From Methanobacteriota archaeon (GTDB lineage: Archaea > Thermoplasmatota > Thermoplasmata > Methanomassiliicoccales > UBA472), in the NCBI GenBank assembly GCA_021372335.1, contig JAJFUR010000019.1:1-49969 (forward strand): DNA of 49,969 nt, given 5' to 3'. Shown here piece after piece: positions 1 to 6,702 of this stretch. Numbering within the stretch: the first letter of the stretch is position 1; every line of letters starts with the position of its first letter. Under the pieces are notes generated by a model, which saw only the letters and a program-made list of their open reading frames with translations, was not told the DNA's origin and made no database searches. The position numbers and the translations under genes were made by a program.

Positions 1-1
1 C

Positions 2-148
2 GTCTACCGCCTGGACTCCCCGAAGGTCGTCGTCCTGCTGTTCGGCTCCGGCAAGCTGGTGTGCACCGGCGCCAAGCACGTGGAGGACGTGGGCGCAGCG
101 GTCGACAAGATCACCGAGGAGCTGAAGGCGGCGGGCCTGCTGAGGTGA
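2..148 (+). CDS. tbp: TATA-binding protein (TBP), C-terminal fragment
   Basis: The window opens inside this gene; only the last 48 codons are present, ending in TGA. The visible tail (RLDSPKVVVLLFGSGKLVCTG, then a helix with KHVEDVGAAVDKI) matches the last strands and helix of the second saddle repeat of archaeal TBP. TBP binds the TATA box and recruits TFB and RNA polymerase; a tfb gene lies at 31.2 kb. The downstream hydrolase start overlaps this stop by one base, so the two are probably co-transcribed. The 5' part lies outside the window. Confidence 0.9.
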   Translation, partial: VYRLDSPKVVVLLFGSGKLVCTGAKHVEDVGAAVDKITEELKAAGLLR

Positions 149-984
149 TGTTCGAGTTCCCGGTCCTCGACAACCATGTCCACCTTCAGCCGAGAGGGCG
201 GAACGTCGAGGGCGTAAAGGATTTCCTCAAGGCGGGCGGCACCCATCTGATCGTGAGCCATATGCCGTACCAGGAGGCCCCGGTACGGAGCGCGGAGGAC
301 TTTCGTAGCGCCTATGGGATCACGCTGAGGATGGTCGAGGGCGCCCGCTCCGCCGGCGCGGGCGCCTTCGCTACCCTGGGACCGTACCCCGTTCAGCTGC
401 TTGAGCTCGCCGAGGCGATGCCCCTCGAGAGGGCGGTGGAGGTGATGAAGGGGGGGATGGACATCGCCGCGTCCCGGGTCCGGGAGGGGAGGGCGATAGC
501 GCTGGGGGAGATAGGCCGCCCGCACTTTCCAGTTCCCGATGATGTGATGGCCGCCTCGAACGCCATATTGGCGTACGGTATGCAGTTGGCCAAGGAATGC
601 GGGTGCCCGGTGGTCGTCCACGCCGAGAGCGCCACCCCGGCGAGCATGGAGGAGCTGGGGGCGATGGCCGACAGGGTGGGGCTGCCCCGGGAGAGGGTGG
701 TCAAGCACTACTGCGGGCCGTTGGTCGCCCCGCATGAGAGCCGGGGGCTTTACCCCTCCGTGCTGGCCACCAGGCCAATGGTGCAGGAGGCCTTGGCCAA
801 AGGGGACCGCTTCCTCCTGGAGACCGATTTCATGGACGACCTGGAGAGGCCGGGGGCGGTGCTGGCGATCACCACCGTGCCGAAGCGGATGCGGCAATTG
901 GTGGAGAAGGGGACCGACCCATCGGTACTATGGAAGGTCAACAAGGACAACCCGGAGAGGGTCTACGGGATCACGATCGGCTAA
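148..984 (+). CDS. TatD-like metal-dependent hydrolase (COG1099-type)
   Basis: A 278-residue TIM-barrel hydrolase. The ATG overlaps the tbp stop by one base, and that coupling decided the start. Metal-ligand motifs of the amidohydrolase/TatD superfamily are in order: HxH near residue 10 (DNHVHLQ), a GEIG glutamate mid-protein, VVVHAES, VVKHYCGP and an ETD aspartate near the C-terminus. It probably binds two metals and cleaves phosphodiester or C-N bonds. The substrate is unknown; classical TatD enzymes are nucleases, but this archaeal branch is uncharacterised as far as I know. It ends convergently with acyP, sharing bases. Confidence 0.82.
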   Translation: MFEFPVLDNHVHLQPRGRNVEGVKDFLKAGGTHLIVSHMPYQEAPVRSAEDFRSAYGITLRMVEGARSAGAGAFATLGPYPVQLLELAEAMPLERAVEVMKGGMDIAASRVREGRAIALGEIGRPHFPVPDDVMAASNAILAYGMQLAKECGCPVVVHAESATPASMEELGAMADRVGLPRERVVKHYCGPLVAPHESRGLYPSVLATRPMVQEALAKGDRFLLETDFMDDLERPGAVLAITTVPKRMRQLVEKGTDPSVLWKVNKDNPERVYGITIG

Positions 985-1253
985 TGCACTATCTTGAACC
1001 CTTCGAGGCCCTCCGGCTCCTCGACCTTGATGTCCACGGAGGTCACGGTGGCGGCGGGATGTTCTTCCTTAAGCTTTCGGATGATCTCCTGGACCGCCCC
1101 TCGTTGTCCTTCGAAGACGGCTAGGACCGAACCGTCAGGCATGTTCCTTATATACCCGCTCAGAGAGAGCATTTCCGCCCACCGTCGGGCGTATTGGCGG
1201 AAGTAGACGCCCTGCACCTTCCCCCTGAACGTGGCCGATACGCGGTAGACCAT
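981..1253 (-). CDS. acyP: Acylphosphatase
   Basis: A 90-residue protein of normal length for the family. It hydrolyses acyl phosphates. The N-terminal signature is intact (FRGKVQGVYFRQYARRWA, including the catalytic Arg), followed by the GYIRNMPDGSVLAVFEG segment with the catalytic Asn. The ATG at 1253 is preceded by AAGGAG and lies about 29 nt from an AT-rich TATA candidate. The TAG stop overlaps the stop of the convergent TatD-like gene. Confidence 0.93.
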   Translation of the reverse strand: MVYRVSATFRGKVQGVYFRQYARRWAEMLSLSGYIRNMPDGSVLAVFEGQRGAVQEIIRKLKEEHPAATVTSVDIKVEEPEGLEGFKIVH

Positions 1254-1276
1254 GCTCCTTACATTCGTGCGTGGAC

Positions 1277-1289
1277 GTAATAATTTATC
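1277..1289 (-). promoter_or_regulatory. TATA-like element for acyP
   Basis: The minus strand reads GATAAATTATTAC in otherwise GC-rich DNA. Its centre is about 29 nt upstream of the acyP ATG, so the transcript would be leaderless or nearly so. Confidence 0.5.
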
Positions 1290-1464
1290 TTGCAGGGGGC
1301 GAGGGTGACACCCCCTCGTCAAGCTGCGCGCCCTCCGTCCGGTCGCGCATGTCTTGAGATGGCCTTTGCGATCGCCCGCGGCGCCTTCTTCGAGGGCCCG
1401 GGCACATCGACGCCGTAATGCCGCTCGGCCCAACGAACGGCCATTGCACCAGGGAGGAACAACA

Positions 1465-1474
1465 ATATTTAATA
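1465..1474 (+). promoter_or_regulatory. TATA box for first ftsZ
   Basis: ATATTTAATA lies in GC-rich DNA, preceded by a purine-rich BRE-like stretch (AGGAGGAAC). A start of transcription about 26 nt downstream (near 1496) would give a leader of roughly 38 nt before the ftsZ ATG at 1534. Confidence 0.55.
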
Positions 1475-1533
1475 GAGATGGCATATGGGGGGACAAATCG
1501 TGGGAAGTTCGTGGCAAGAGAGTGGGATGGTTC

Positions 1534-2655
1534 ATGAGATCGCTTGTTGAGGAAGCTTTGGCGAAGGATACAGCTCCAGTAAGGGCGGAGCCTGCCCCGA
1601 ATTTCGGATATCAGCAGTTGGACTCCACGGACGCCGAACTCATCGAGCTCCTGCAGAGACTTAAGACCAACATCAAGATCGTGGGCTGTGGGGGCGGGGG
1701 CTCCAACACCATCAACCGCATCTTCGAGGAGAACATCTCCGGCGTGGAGACCTATGCCGCCAACACAGATGCGCAGCATCTGCTCACCACCCGCGCCCAT
1801 CACAAGATCCTGCTGGGGCGGAGGAGCACCCGGGGCTTGGGCGCCGGGGCGCTTCCGCAGGTGGGCGAACAGGCTGCCCGGGAGGCCGAGGAGGAGATCC
1901 GGAAGGCGGTCGCTGATGCCCACATAGTTTTCGTCACCGCCGGCATGGGCGGCGGCACCGGGACCGGTTCCGCTTCCGTGGTCGCCAACATCGCCAAGGA
2001 GATGGGGGCCTTGACCATCGCCGTCACCACCACCCCGTTCAAGGGCGAGGGCAGGATGCGCATGGAGAACGCGGAGTGGGGACTGCAGCGGCTGCGCAGC
2101 GCCGCCGATACCGTCATAGTCATCCCGAACGACAAGCTCATCGAGCTGTATCCCCGGCTGGGACTGAACCAGGCCTTCAAGATGGCCGACGAGGTCCTCA
2201 CCAAGGCCATAAAGGGCATAACCGAACTCATCACCAAGCCTGGTCTGGTCAACCTGGACTTCAATGACGTCCGCACCATCATGAAAGGTGCTGGCGTAGC
2301 AATGATCGGCCTGGGAGAGAGCGACGGCCACGCTGAGGACCGCGCAAAGGAAGCGATCGAGCGCGCCCTCAGCTCCCCGCTGCTGGAGGTTGACATCACC
2401 GAGGCCAACGGCGTCCTGGTGAACGTCATCGGCGGGCCGGACATGACCATCTCGGACGCGGAGTTCATAGCCGAGGAGGTGCAGCGGAGGGTCAGCCCCA
2501 CGGCCAGGATAATCTGGGGCGCCGCGGTCGACCCGACCCTTGAGAAGACCATCCGTGTCATGGTCGTCGTTGCCGGGGTCAAATCCAAGCAGATCCTGGG
2601 CGCCCCGAACGAGACGGACAAACTGAAGAAGGTCGACCTGGACTTCATCCGCTGA
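1534..2655 (+). CDS. ftsZ: Cell division protein FtsZ, paralogue A
   Basis: A 373-residue tubulin-like GTPase that polymerises into the division ring. The G-box (GVGGGGSNT-like GCGGGGSNTI) starts near residue 51, and the tubulin signature GGGTGTG is at 139-145. The synergy (T7) loop NLDFNDVRTIM is intact, so both nucleotide binding and hydrolysis should work. I chose the ATG at 1534 because the N-terminus then parallels paralogue B (MRSLVEEALA against [10 protein letters not shown]). A short acidic tail ends in DLDFIR, like paralogue B. Archaea usually carry FtsZ1 and FtsZ2 with distinct roles; I cannot assign which is which from sequence alone. Confidence 0.95.
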   Translation: MRSLVEEALAKDTAPVRAEPAPNFGYQQLDSTDAELIELLQRLKTNIKIVGCGGGGSNTINRIFEENISGVETYAANTDAQHLLTTRAHHKILLGRRSTRGLGAGALPQVGEQAAREAEEEIRKAVADAHIVFVTAGMGGGTGTGSASVVANIAKEMGALTIAVTTTPFKGEGRMRMENAEWGLQRLRSAADTVIVIPNDKLIELYPRLGLNQAFKMADEVLTKAIKGITELITKPGLVNLDFNDVRTIMKGAGVAMIGLGESDGHAEDRAKEAIERALSSPLLEVDITEANGVLVNVIGGPDMTISDAEFIAEEVQRRVSPTARIIWGAAVDPTLEKTIRVMVVVAGVKSKQILGAPNETDKLKKVDLDFIR

Positions 2656-2679
2656 TACCATGCCGGGGGCAACCCCCGT

Positions 2680-2874
2680 TCATCCTTCGAATTGGAATAT
2701 ATCCTCGATGGCCACCTTGAAGAGCTGCGCCATCTTGAACGCCAGCTCCAGCGAGGGGTCGTACCTCTCCTTCTCGATGGCGATGACGGTCTGCCGGGTG
2801 ACGCCCAGCCTCTCCGCCAGCTCCTCCTGTGTGAGATTGGTCATGGTGCGGTAGATCCTCAATCGGTTCTTCAT
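2680..2874 (-). CDS. Xre-family HTH transcriptional regulator
   Basis: A 64-residue protein that is essentially one helix-turn-helix: LTQEELAERLGVTRQTVIAIEKERYDPSLELAFKMA is the Cro/CI-type fold of the small bacterial and archaeal YozG-like regulators. No effector domain is present. It lies between two ftsZ genes on the opposite strand. A TATA-like element (2894-2903) lies about 26 nt upstream of the ATG, implying a leaderless mRNA. Palindromes just upstream are candidate operators, suggesting autoregulation and possible control of the downstream ftsZ. Confidence 0.88.
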   Translation of the reverse strand: MKNRLRIYRTMTNLTQEELAERLGVTRQTVIAIEKERYDPSLELAFKMAQLFKVAIEDIFQFEG

Positions 2875-2893
2875 ATCGCCCTCTTATGTCAAG

Positions 2894-2903
2894 CTATATT
2901 TAC
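2894..2903 (-). promoter_or_regulatory. TATA box for the Xre regulator
   Basis: The minus strand reads GTAAATATAG. The centre is about 25 nt from the ATG at 2874, giving a leaderless transcript. Confidence 0.5.
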
Positions 2904-2925
2904 ATTTTGAATATTAATCTTTACT

Positions 2926-2953
2926 TTTTGTAAAATACAAAATACATTTTGTA
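2926..2953. promoter_or_regulatory. Overlapping inverted repeats, candidate Xre operator
   Basis: Three half-sites alternate in orientation at exact 10-bp steps: TTTTGTA at 2926, TACAAAA at 2936 and TTTTGTA at 2947 within ATTTTGTA (2946-2953). They form two perfect palindromes, one with 7-bp arms and a 3-nt spacer, one with 8-bp arms and a 2-nt spacer. The position, just upstream of the regulator's TATA box, fits a dimeric HTH operator. Binding is inferred. Confidence 0.55.
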
Positions 2954-2983
2954 ATTTAATATATACATCAAACAAATAAAATA

Positions 2984-3010
2984 TTCTATAAAGAATCTTA
3001 TTTTATAGAA
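2984..3010. repeat. 9-bp inverted repeat upstream of second ftsZ
   Basis: TTCTATAAA and TTTATAGAA form perfect 9-bp arms around a 9-nt spacer. The repeat lies in the 302-bp AT-rich region (2875-3176) between the Xre gene and the second ftsZ. That region also contains TATA-like elements near 3041 and 3089, and short TTGAAT direct repeats at 3015-3065. No gene is visible in it. Confidence 0.5.
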
Positions 3011-3176
3011 AATAATTGAATGGATTGAACGATAAATCCTTACATATATTCATTGAATTGAATTGTAATTCGCTGATGGCACCGAAATGTATTAAAATCT
3101 ACATTGCCTCATGTATTTTAGACGCGGAGCAGCCGAGGGCTTCAGCCGCCAGCCGCTTCCGTTCGAGGCCCCCTCC

Positions 3177-4280
3177 ATGAAGTCATTTATCAGCGACGCC
3201 ATGTCCCGAGCCGGTCCAGCAAGCGAGGCTAGCATGCACACATTCAAGGCCCAGACGGCCGAGGATGAGGAGCTGGAAAAGATCCTGTTGAGCCTGAAGA
3301 CCAACATCAAGATCCTTGGATGCGGTGGTGGAGGCTGCAATACGATAGACCGTCTGTATGCCAGCAGCATCAAGGACGCTGAGCTGTACGCCGTCAATAC
3401 CGACGCGCAGCATCTGCTGATCACTAGGGCCCACAAGAAGATCCTGCTCGGCCGCCGAAGCACCAAGGGCTTGGGCGCCGGATCGCTCCCCCAGGTGGGA
3501 GAGGAGGCCGCCCGGGAGGCCGAGGAGGAGCTGCGCAAGGTGCTGATGGGAGCGGACATAGTGTTCATCACCGCGGGCCTGGGAGGGGGCACCGGCACTG
3601 GCTCTGCCCCCTACATCGCCCAGCTGGCAAAGGAGATGGGGGCCTTGACGATCGCCATCGTCACCTCCCCCTTCAAGGCCGAGGGATCGATCCGCGCGGA
3701 GAACGCCGAATGGGGCATGGAGCGCCTGCGGGCCGTGGCGGATACGGTCATCGTCATCCCCAACGACAAGCTATTGGAGCTCGTGCCCCGCTATTCCATC
3801 AACGCCGCCTTCAAGGTGGCCGACGAGGTGCTCATGCGGTCCATCAAGGGGATAACGGAGCTGATCACCCGGCCCGGGCTGGTCAACCTGGACTTCAACG
3901 ACCTGAAGACCATCATGAAGGGCGGAGGCGTTGCCATGATCGGCCTGGGGGAGGGCGAGGACGAGGACAAGGTCGAACAGGCCATCGACGAGGCGATCAA
4001 CTCCCCGCTGATCGACGTGGACATCACTGGCGCCAATGGGGTGCTCATCAATGTCACGGGCGGTGAGGACATGAGCGTCAGCGAGGCCGAGAAGGTCGCC
4101 GAGGTCATTCAGAGCAAGGTCAATCCCAACGCGAGGATCATCTGGGGCGCTTCCGTCGACCCGGCCCTGGAGAACAAGATCAGGGTGATGGTCGTGATCA
4201 CCGGGGTCAAGTCCAAGTACATCCTCGGACCGAAGGAGACCGCCGCGCCCAAGGGGATGACGGTGGACTTCATCCGGTAA
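3177..4280 (+). CDS. ftsZ: Cell division protein FtsZ, paralogue B
   Basis: A 367-residue FtsZ with the full GTPase core: [10 protein letters not shown] near residue 48, tubulin signature GGGTGTG at 136-142, and T7 loop [11 protein letters not shown]. It is closely similar to paralogue A throughout, so a lineage duplication or conserved tandem pair is likely. The ATG at 3177 aligns the N-termini of both copies. The reading frame continues upstream to 3111 without a convincing start. The C-terminus ends MTVDFIR. A TATA box for the next operon follows the stop almost at once. Confidence 0.95.
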   Translation: MKSFISDAMSRAGPASEASMHTFKAQTAEDEELEKILLSLKTNIKILGCGGGGCNTIDRLYASSIKDAELYAVNTDAQHLLITRAHKKILLGRRSTKGLGAGSLPQVGEEAAREAEEELRKVLMGADIVFITAGLGGGTGTGSAPYIAQLAKEMGALTIAIVTSPFKAEGSIRAENAEWGMERLRAVADTVIVIPNDKLLELVPRYSINAAFKVADEVLMRSIKGITELITRPGLVNLDFNDLKTIMKGGGVAMIGLGEGEDEDKVEQAIDEAINSPLIDVDITGANGVLINVTGGEDMSVSEAEKVAEVIQSKVNPNARIIWGASVDPALENKIRVMVVITGVKSKYILGPKETAAPKGMTVDFIR

Positions 4281-4288
4281 AGAAAGGA

Positions 4289-4298
4289 TTATTTATAA
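4289..4298 (+). promoter_or_regulatory. TATA box for the secE-spt5-rpl11 operon
   Basis: TTATTTATAA directly follows the ftsZ stop. Transcription would start near 4321, leaving a leader of about 13 nt before secE. Confidence 0.6.
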
Positions 4299-4333
4299 GG
4301 AAGGATTAGGGCGTAATCCAAGAGTGCGTACAA

Positions 4334-4561
4334 ATGGACATTGTCGACAAATCCTGGGAGGTCCAAAAGAGGATCGAGGAACGGGTCAGACTGCTTGGCA
4401 AGGGCAAGTACGGCCGCGTCCTGAAGATGGCCAGAAAGCCAACGAAGGACGAGTACTCCAAGACGGTCATGATCACCGGCCTAGGCCTCTTCCTCATTGG
4501 CGGCCTTGGCTTCGCCATATACATATTGGTGACCCGGCTTCCGGGATGGCTCGGCCTTTGA
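4334..4561 (+). CDS. secE: Protein translocase subunit SecE / Sec61 gamma
   Basis: A 75-residue single-span protein. The N-terminus is an amphipathic helix with the conserved KPTKDEYSK segment, followed by one transmembrane helix at about residues 45-68 (VMITGLGLFLIGGLGFAIYI). SecE clamps the SecY channel in the cytoplasmic membrane. Its place directly before spt5 and rpl11 is the standard archaeal gene order. The stop is 18 nt before the spt5 ATG. Confidence 0.93.
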   Translation: MDIVDKSWEVQKRIEERVRLLGKGKYGRVLKMARKPTKDEYSKTVMITGLGLFLIGGLGFAIYILVTRLPGWLGL

Positions 4562-4578
4562 TCCCGGGAGGGCTGCAG

Positions 4579-5439
4579 ATGAACGATCAGGAAATCAATC
4601 AATCCCCGCAGTTCGGGAACGCCCCGCTCACCCTTTCAGGGGAGAGCGGCGCCCAGAGGGTGACCGCCGGAAGCAGCGCCGTCTGGAAGCTGGTCCTCAA
4701 GCCCCAGCAGGCGAACAAGATGAAGGTGCGGGTCCTTCTGACCATCGACTACGGCAGCGAGGACTCGCCTGAGTGGGAGGTGAGCATCTCCGACACCTCT
4801 GGAAAGCTGTGGGAGAGCGCCAAGCTGACCCCTCCGGACATCGAGTTCAACATGGAGGGGCTCGGCGGGAAGGAGCTGACACTGGCAGCGGAGGCCCCGC
4901 GCGGGGCGCGTCTGGACGATAGCGTTCACATCAAGATGCAGGTCTTCGCCGAGGGGCAGGAATGCGGCGCCATGGAGTTCTTCGCCAACACCATGCAGTC
5001 CATCCTGATCCTGAAGACCTCCATAGGGCATGAGAGGGCGGTCGTGGACGGGGTGGCCGGCAAGGCCAAGGCCGGGGATAAGGGCATTTTCGCCCTGCTC
5101 GCCCCGGGTAAGCTTGACGGCTACGTGTTCATGGAGGCCATGAACACGGACCTGGTCAGGGAGACCTGCCGGGGGGTGCGTAAGGCCAAGGGGCTCGTGG
5201 CCGGGGAGACCAAGCTCTCAGAGATAGAGCACTTCCTGACCCCCAAGCCCCTGGTCTCTGGGATATCCGAAGGGGACGTCGTGGAGCTGGTCGCCGGCCC
5301 CTTCAAGGGCGAGAAGGCCCGCGTGCAGAAGATCGACGAGAGCAAGGAAGAGATCACGGTGGAGCTTTTCGAGGCCACCGTCCCCATCCCCGTCACCGTC
5401 CGCGGGGACAGCGTGAGGGTCCTCGAGAAGGAGAGATGA
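4579..5439 (+). CDS. spt5: Transcription elongation factor Spt5/NusG with N-terminal extension
   Basis: A 286-residue protein. The C-terminal half is a normal archaeal Spt5: NGN domain from about residue 139 (MQSILILKTSIGHERAV) and a KOW domain near 232-262 (GDVVELVAGPFKGEKARVQ). It binds the RNAP clamp with Spt4 and aids processivity. The first 138 residues are extra. They look like an Ig-like beta-sandwich of the NEW3/CARDB kind (VTAGSSAVWKLVLK, then alternating strands). An internal ATG at 4993 would give canonical length but lacks a Shine-Dalgarno. The frame upstream is open with normal coding texture, so I keep the long form. Confidence 0.88.
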   Translation: MNDQEINQSPQFGNAPLTLSGESGAQRVTAGSSAVWKLVLKPQQANKMKVRVLLTIDYGSEDSPEWEVSISDTSGKLWESAKLTPPDIEFNMEGLGGKELTLAAEAPRGARLDDSVHIKMQVFAEGQECGAMEFFANTMQSILILKTSIGHERAVVDGVAGKAKAGDKGIFALLAPGKLDGYVFMEAMNTDLVRETCRGVRKAKGLVAGETKLSEIEHFLTPKPLVSGISEGDVVELVAGPFKGEKARVQKIDESKEEITVELFEATVPIPVTVRGDSVRVLEKER

Positions 5440-5443
5440 TACA

Positions 5444-5923
5444 ATGGCAGAGACTATCGAAGTGCTAGTGGATGGCGGAAAGGCCACTCCCGGTCCGCCG
5501 CTGGGGCCCGCCCTGGGCCCGACGGGCATAAACGTCGTTCAGGTCGTGAGCGCGATCAATGAGAAGACCAAGGGGTTCGCCGGCATGAAGGTCCCGGTGA
5601 AGGTCATAATCGACCAGAAGACCAAGACCTTCGAGATCAAGGTCGGCACGCCGCCCACCTCGGCCCTGCTGTTCAAGGAGCTGGGCATCGAGAAGGGCGC
5701 TGGGGCCCCCAAGGCCGCCAAGGTCGGTAACATCTCCATCGAGCAGGCCAAGAAGGTCGCCCACATGAAGCAGGACTCCCTGACCGGCGCCGACGTCAAG
5801 GCGAGGGTCATGGAGGTCATCGGCACCTGCGCCTCCTGCGGCATTACCGTGGAGGGCAAGGAGGCCAAGGACATCCAGGCGGAGATCAGGGCGGGCAAAT
5901 GGGATGCCCAGCTGCAGGGCTGA
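5444..5923 (+). CDS. rpl11: 50S ribosomal protein L11 (uL11)
   Basis: A 159-residue protein of usual archaeal length. The N-terminal domain contains GGKATPGPPLGPALGPTGIN. The C-terminal rRNA-binding domain contains SLTGADVKARVMEVIGTCASCGITVEG. uL11 forms the GTPase-associated centre with 23S rRNA and the P0/L12 stalk. AAGGAG precedes the ATG, which comes 4 nt after the spt5 stop. A pyrimidine-rich stretch follows the gene, before a new promoter for rpl1. Confidence 0.97.
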   Translation: MAETIEVLVDGGKATPGPPLGPALGPTGINVVQVVSAINEKTKGFAGMKVPVKVIIDQKTKTFEIKVGTPPTSALLFKELGIEKGAGAPKAAKVGNISIEQAKKVAHMKQDSLTGADVKARVMEVIGTCASCGITVEGKEAKDIQAEIRAGKWDAQLQG

Positions 5924-5965
5924 GATCCCTCCGCCCCAAACGCCTTTCCCCCGTTTTACGATATC

Positions 5966-5973
5966 TTTATAAA
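5966..5973 (+). promoter_or_regulatory. TATA box for rpl1-rpl10-rpl12
   Basis: TTTATAAA is a near-consensus TATA element in the rpl11-rpl1 gap. It predicts a transcript starting at about 5995, immediately before the leader hairpin. Confidence 0.65.
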
Positions 5974-6002
5974 TGGCAGGGTGATTAGGGGGCTTCACCA
6001 AA

Positions 6003-6044
6003 CTGTAGGAGAGCCTTCGTAGGCTCGATGGAACTACAGGAGGG
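6003..6044 (+). promoter_or_regulatory. Candidate L1-binding leader hairpin overlapping the rpl1 RBS
   Basis: CTGTAG (6003-6008) pairs with CTACAG (6034-6039), and GAGCC (6011-6015) pairs with GGCTC (6022-6026). Between the stems is an asymmetric loop: GA on one side and GATGGAA on the other. Two short helices joined by such a loop describe the known L1-binding fold of 23S rRNA and archaeal L1 mRNAs. The closing strand runs into the AGGAGGG ribosome-binding site (6038-6044), so bound L1 would block translation. Autoregulation here is inferred. Confidence 0.6.
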
Positions 6045-6050
6045 ATCGAA

Positions 6051-6689
6051 TTGGCAGATAAAGCAATCGTTACGGCCGTTAAGAAAGCCTTGGAGCGTTC
6101 TCCAAAGCGCAACTTTGTGCAAACGGTCGACCTGTCCATCAACCTGAAGGACGTCGATATGTCCATACCCAAGAACAGGATCCAGGAGGACATCATTCTG
6201 CCGCACGGGAGGGGAAAGCCCATCAAGGTCTGTGTTATCGGCAGTGGAGAGATGCTGCTCAAGGCCAAGGACGTGGCCGACCGGGTCGTGTCCGTGGAGG
6301 AACTGGGCACCATCGCCGATGACAAGAAGCAGGCCAAGAAGATGGCCACCGAGTTCGAGTACTTCATTGCGGAGGCCCCATTGATGCCCACCATCGGTAA
6401 GAGGCTGGGCATAGTGCTTGGTCCCCGCGGGAAGATGCCGAAGCCAATCCCCCCGGGCGCGGACCCCAAGCCCATGATTGACAACCTGCGCAGGTCGGTT
6501 CCGGTCAGGAGCCGGGACAGATTGACGTTCCACACCGCTGTCGGGACCACGGACATGCCGCCAGAGGAGATAGCAGACAACATCGAGCAGATCGTCAAGA
6601 GGCTGTCGACCAAGCTCGAGAAGGGCACCATGAACATCCGGTCCGCCTTCGTGAAGACCACCATGGGACCCTCCGAGAAGGTGATTTGA
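6051..6689 (+). CDS. rpl1: 50S ribosomal protein L1 (uL1)
   Basis: A 212-residue protein of usual archaeal length. It is recognisable by the GPRGKMPKPIPPGADP region and the terminal IRSAFVKTTMGP segment. uL1 forms the mobile stalk that releases deacylated tRNA. It is also a classical translational repressor of its own mRNA in methanogens. The start is TTG, chosen because AGGAGGG lies 6 nt upstream; the ATG at 6028 is out of frame. It leads the rpl1-rpl10-rpl12 unit, with a gap of 13 nt to rpl10. Confidence 0.95.
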   Translation: MADKAIVTAVKKALERSPKRNFVQTVDLSINLKDVDMSIPKNRIQEDIILPHGRGKPIKVCVIGSGEMLLKAKDVADRVVSVEELGTIADDKKQAKKMATEFEYFIAEAPLMPTIGKRLGIVLGPRGKMPKPIPPGADPKPMIDNLRRSVPVRSRDRLTFHTAVGTTDMPPEEIADNIEQIVKRLSTKLEKGTMNIRSAFVKTTMGPSEKVI

Positions 6690-6702
6690 GGAGGCTCCGA
6701 CC

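Noticed and set aside
1295-1318. Short GC hairpin upstream of acyP
   Set aside because: Only 5-6 bp arms in GC-rich sequence; several alternative pairings exist, so it is not distinguishable from chance.
1285-2661. Long open frame antisense to the first ftsZ
   Set aside because: GC-rich coding DNA leaves antisense frames open. The product is low-complexity and the sense frame is a complete FtsZ.
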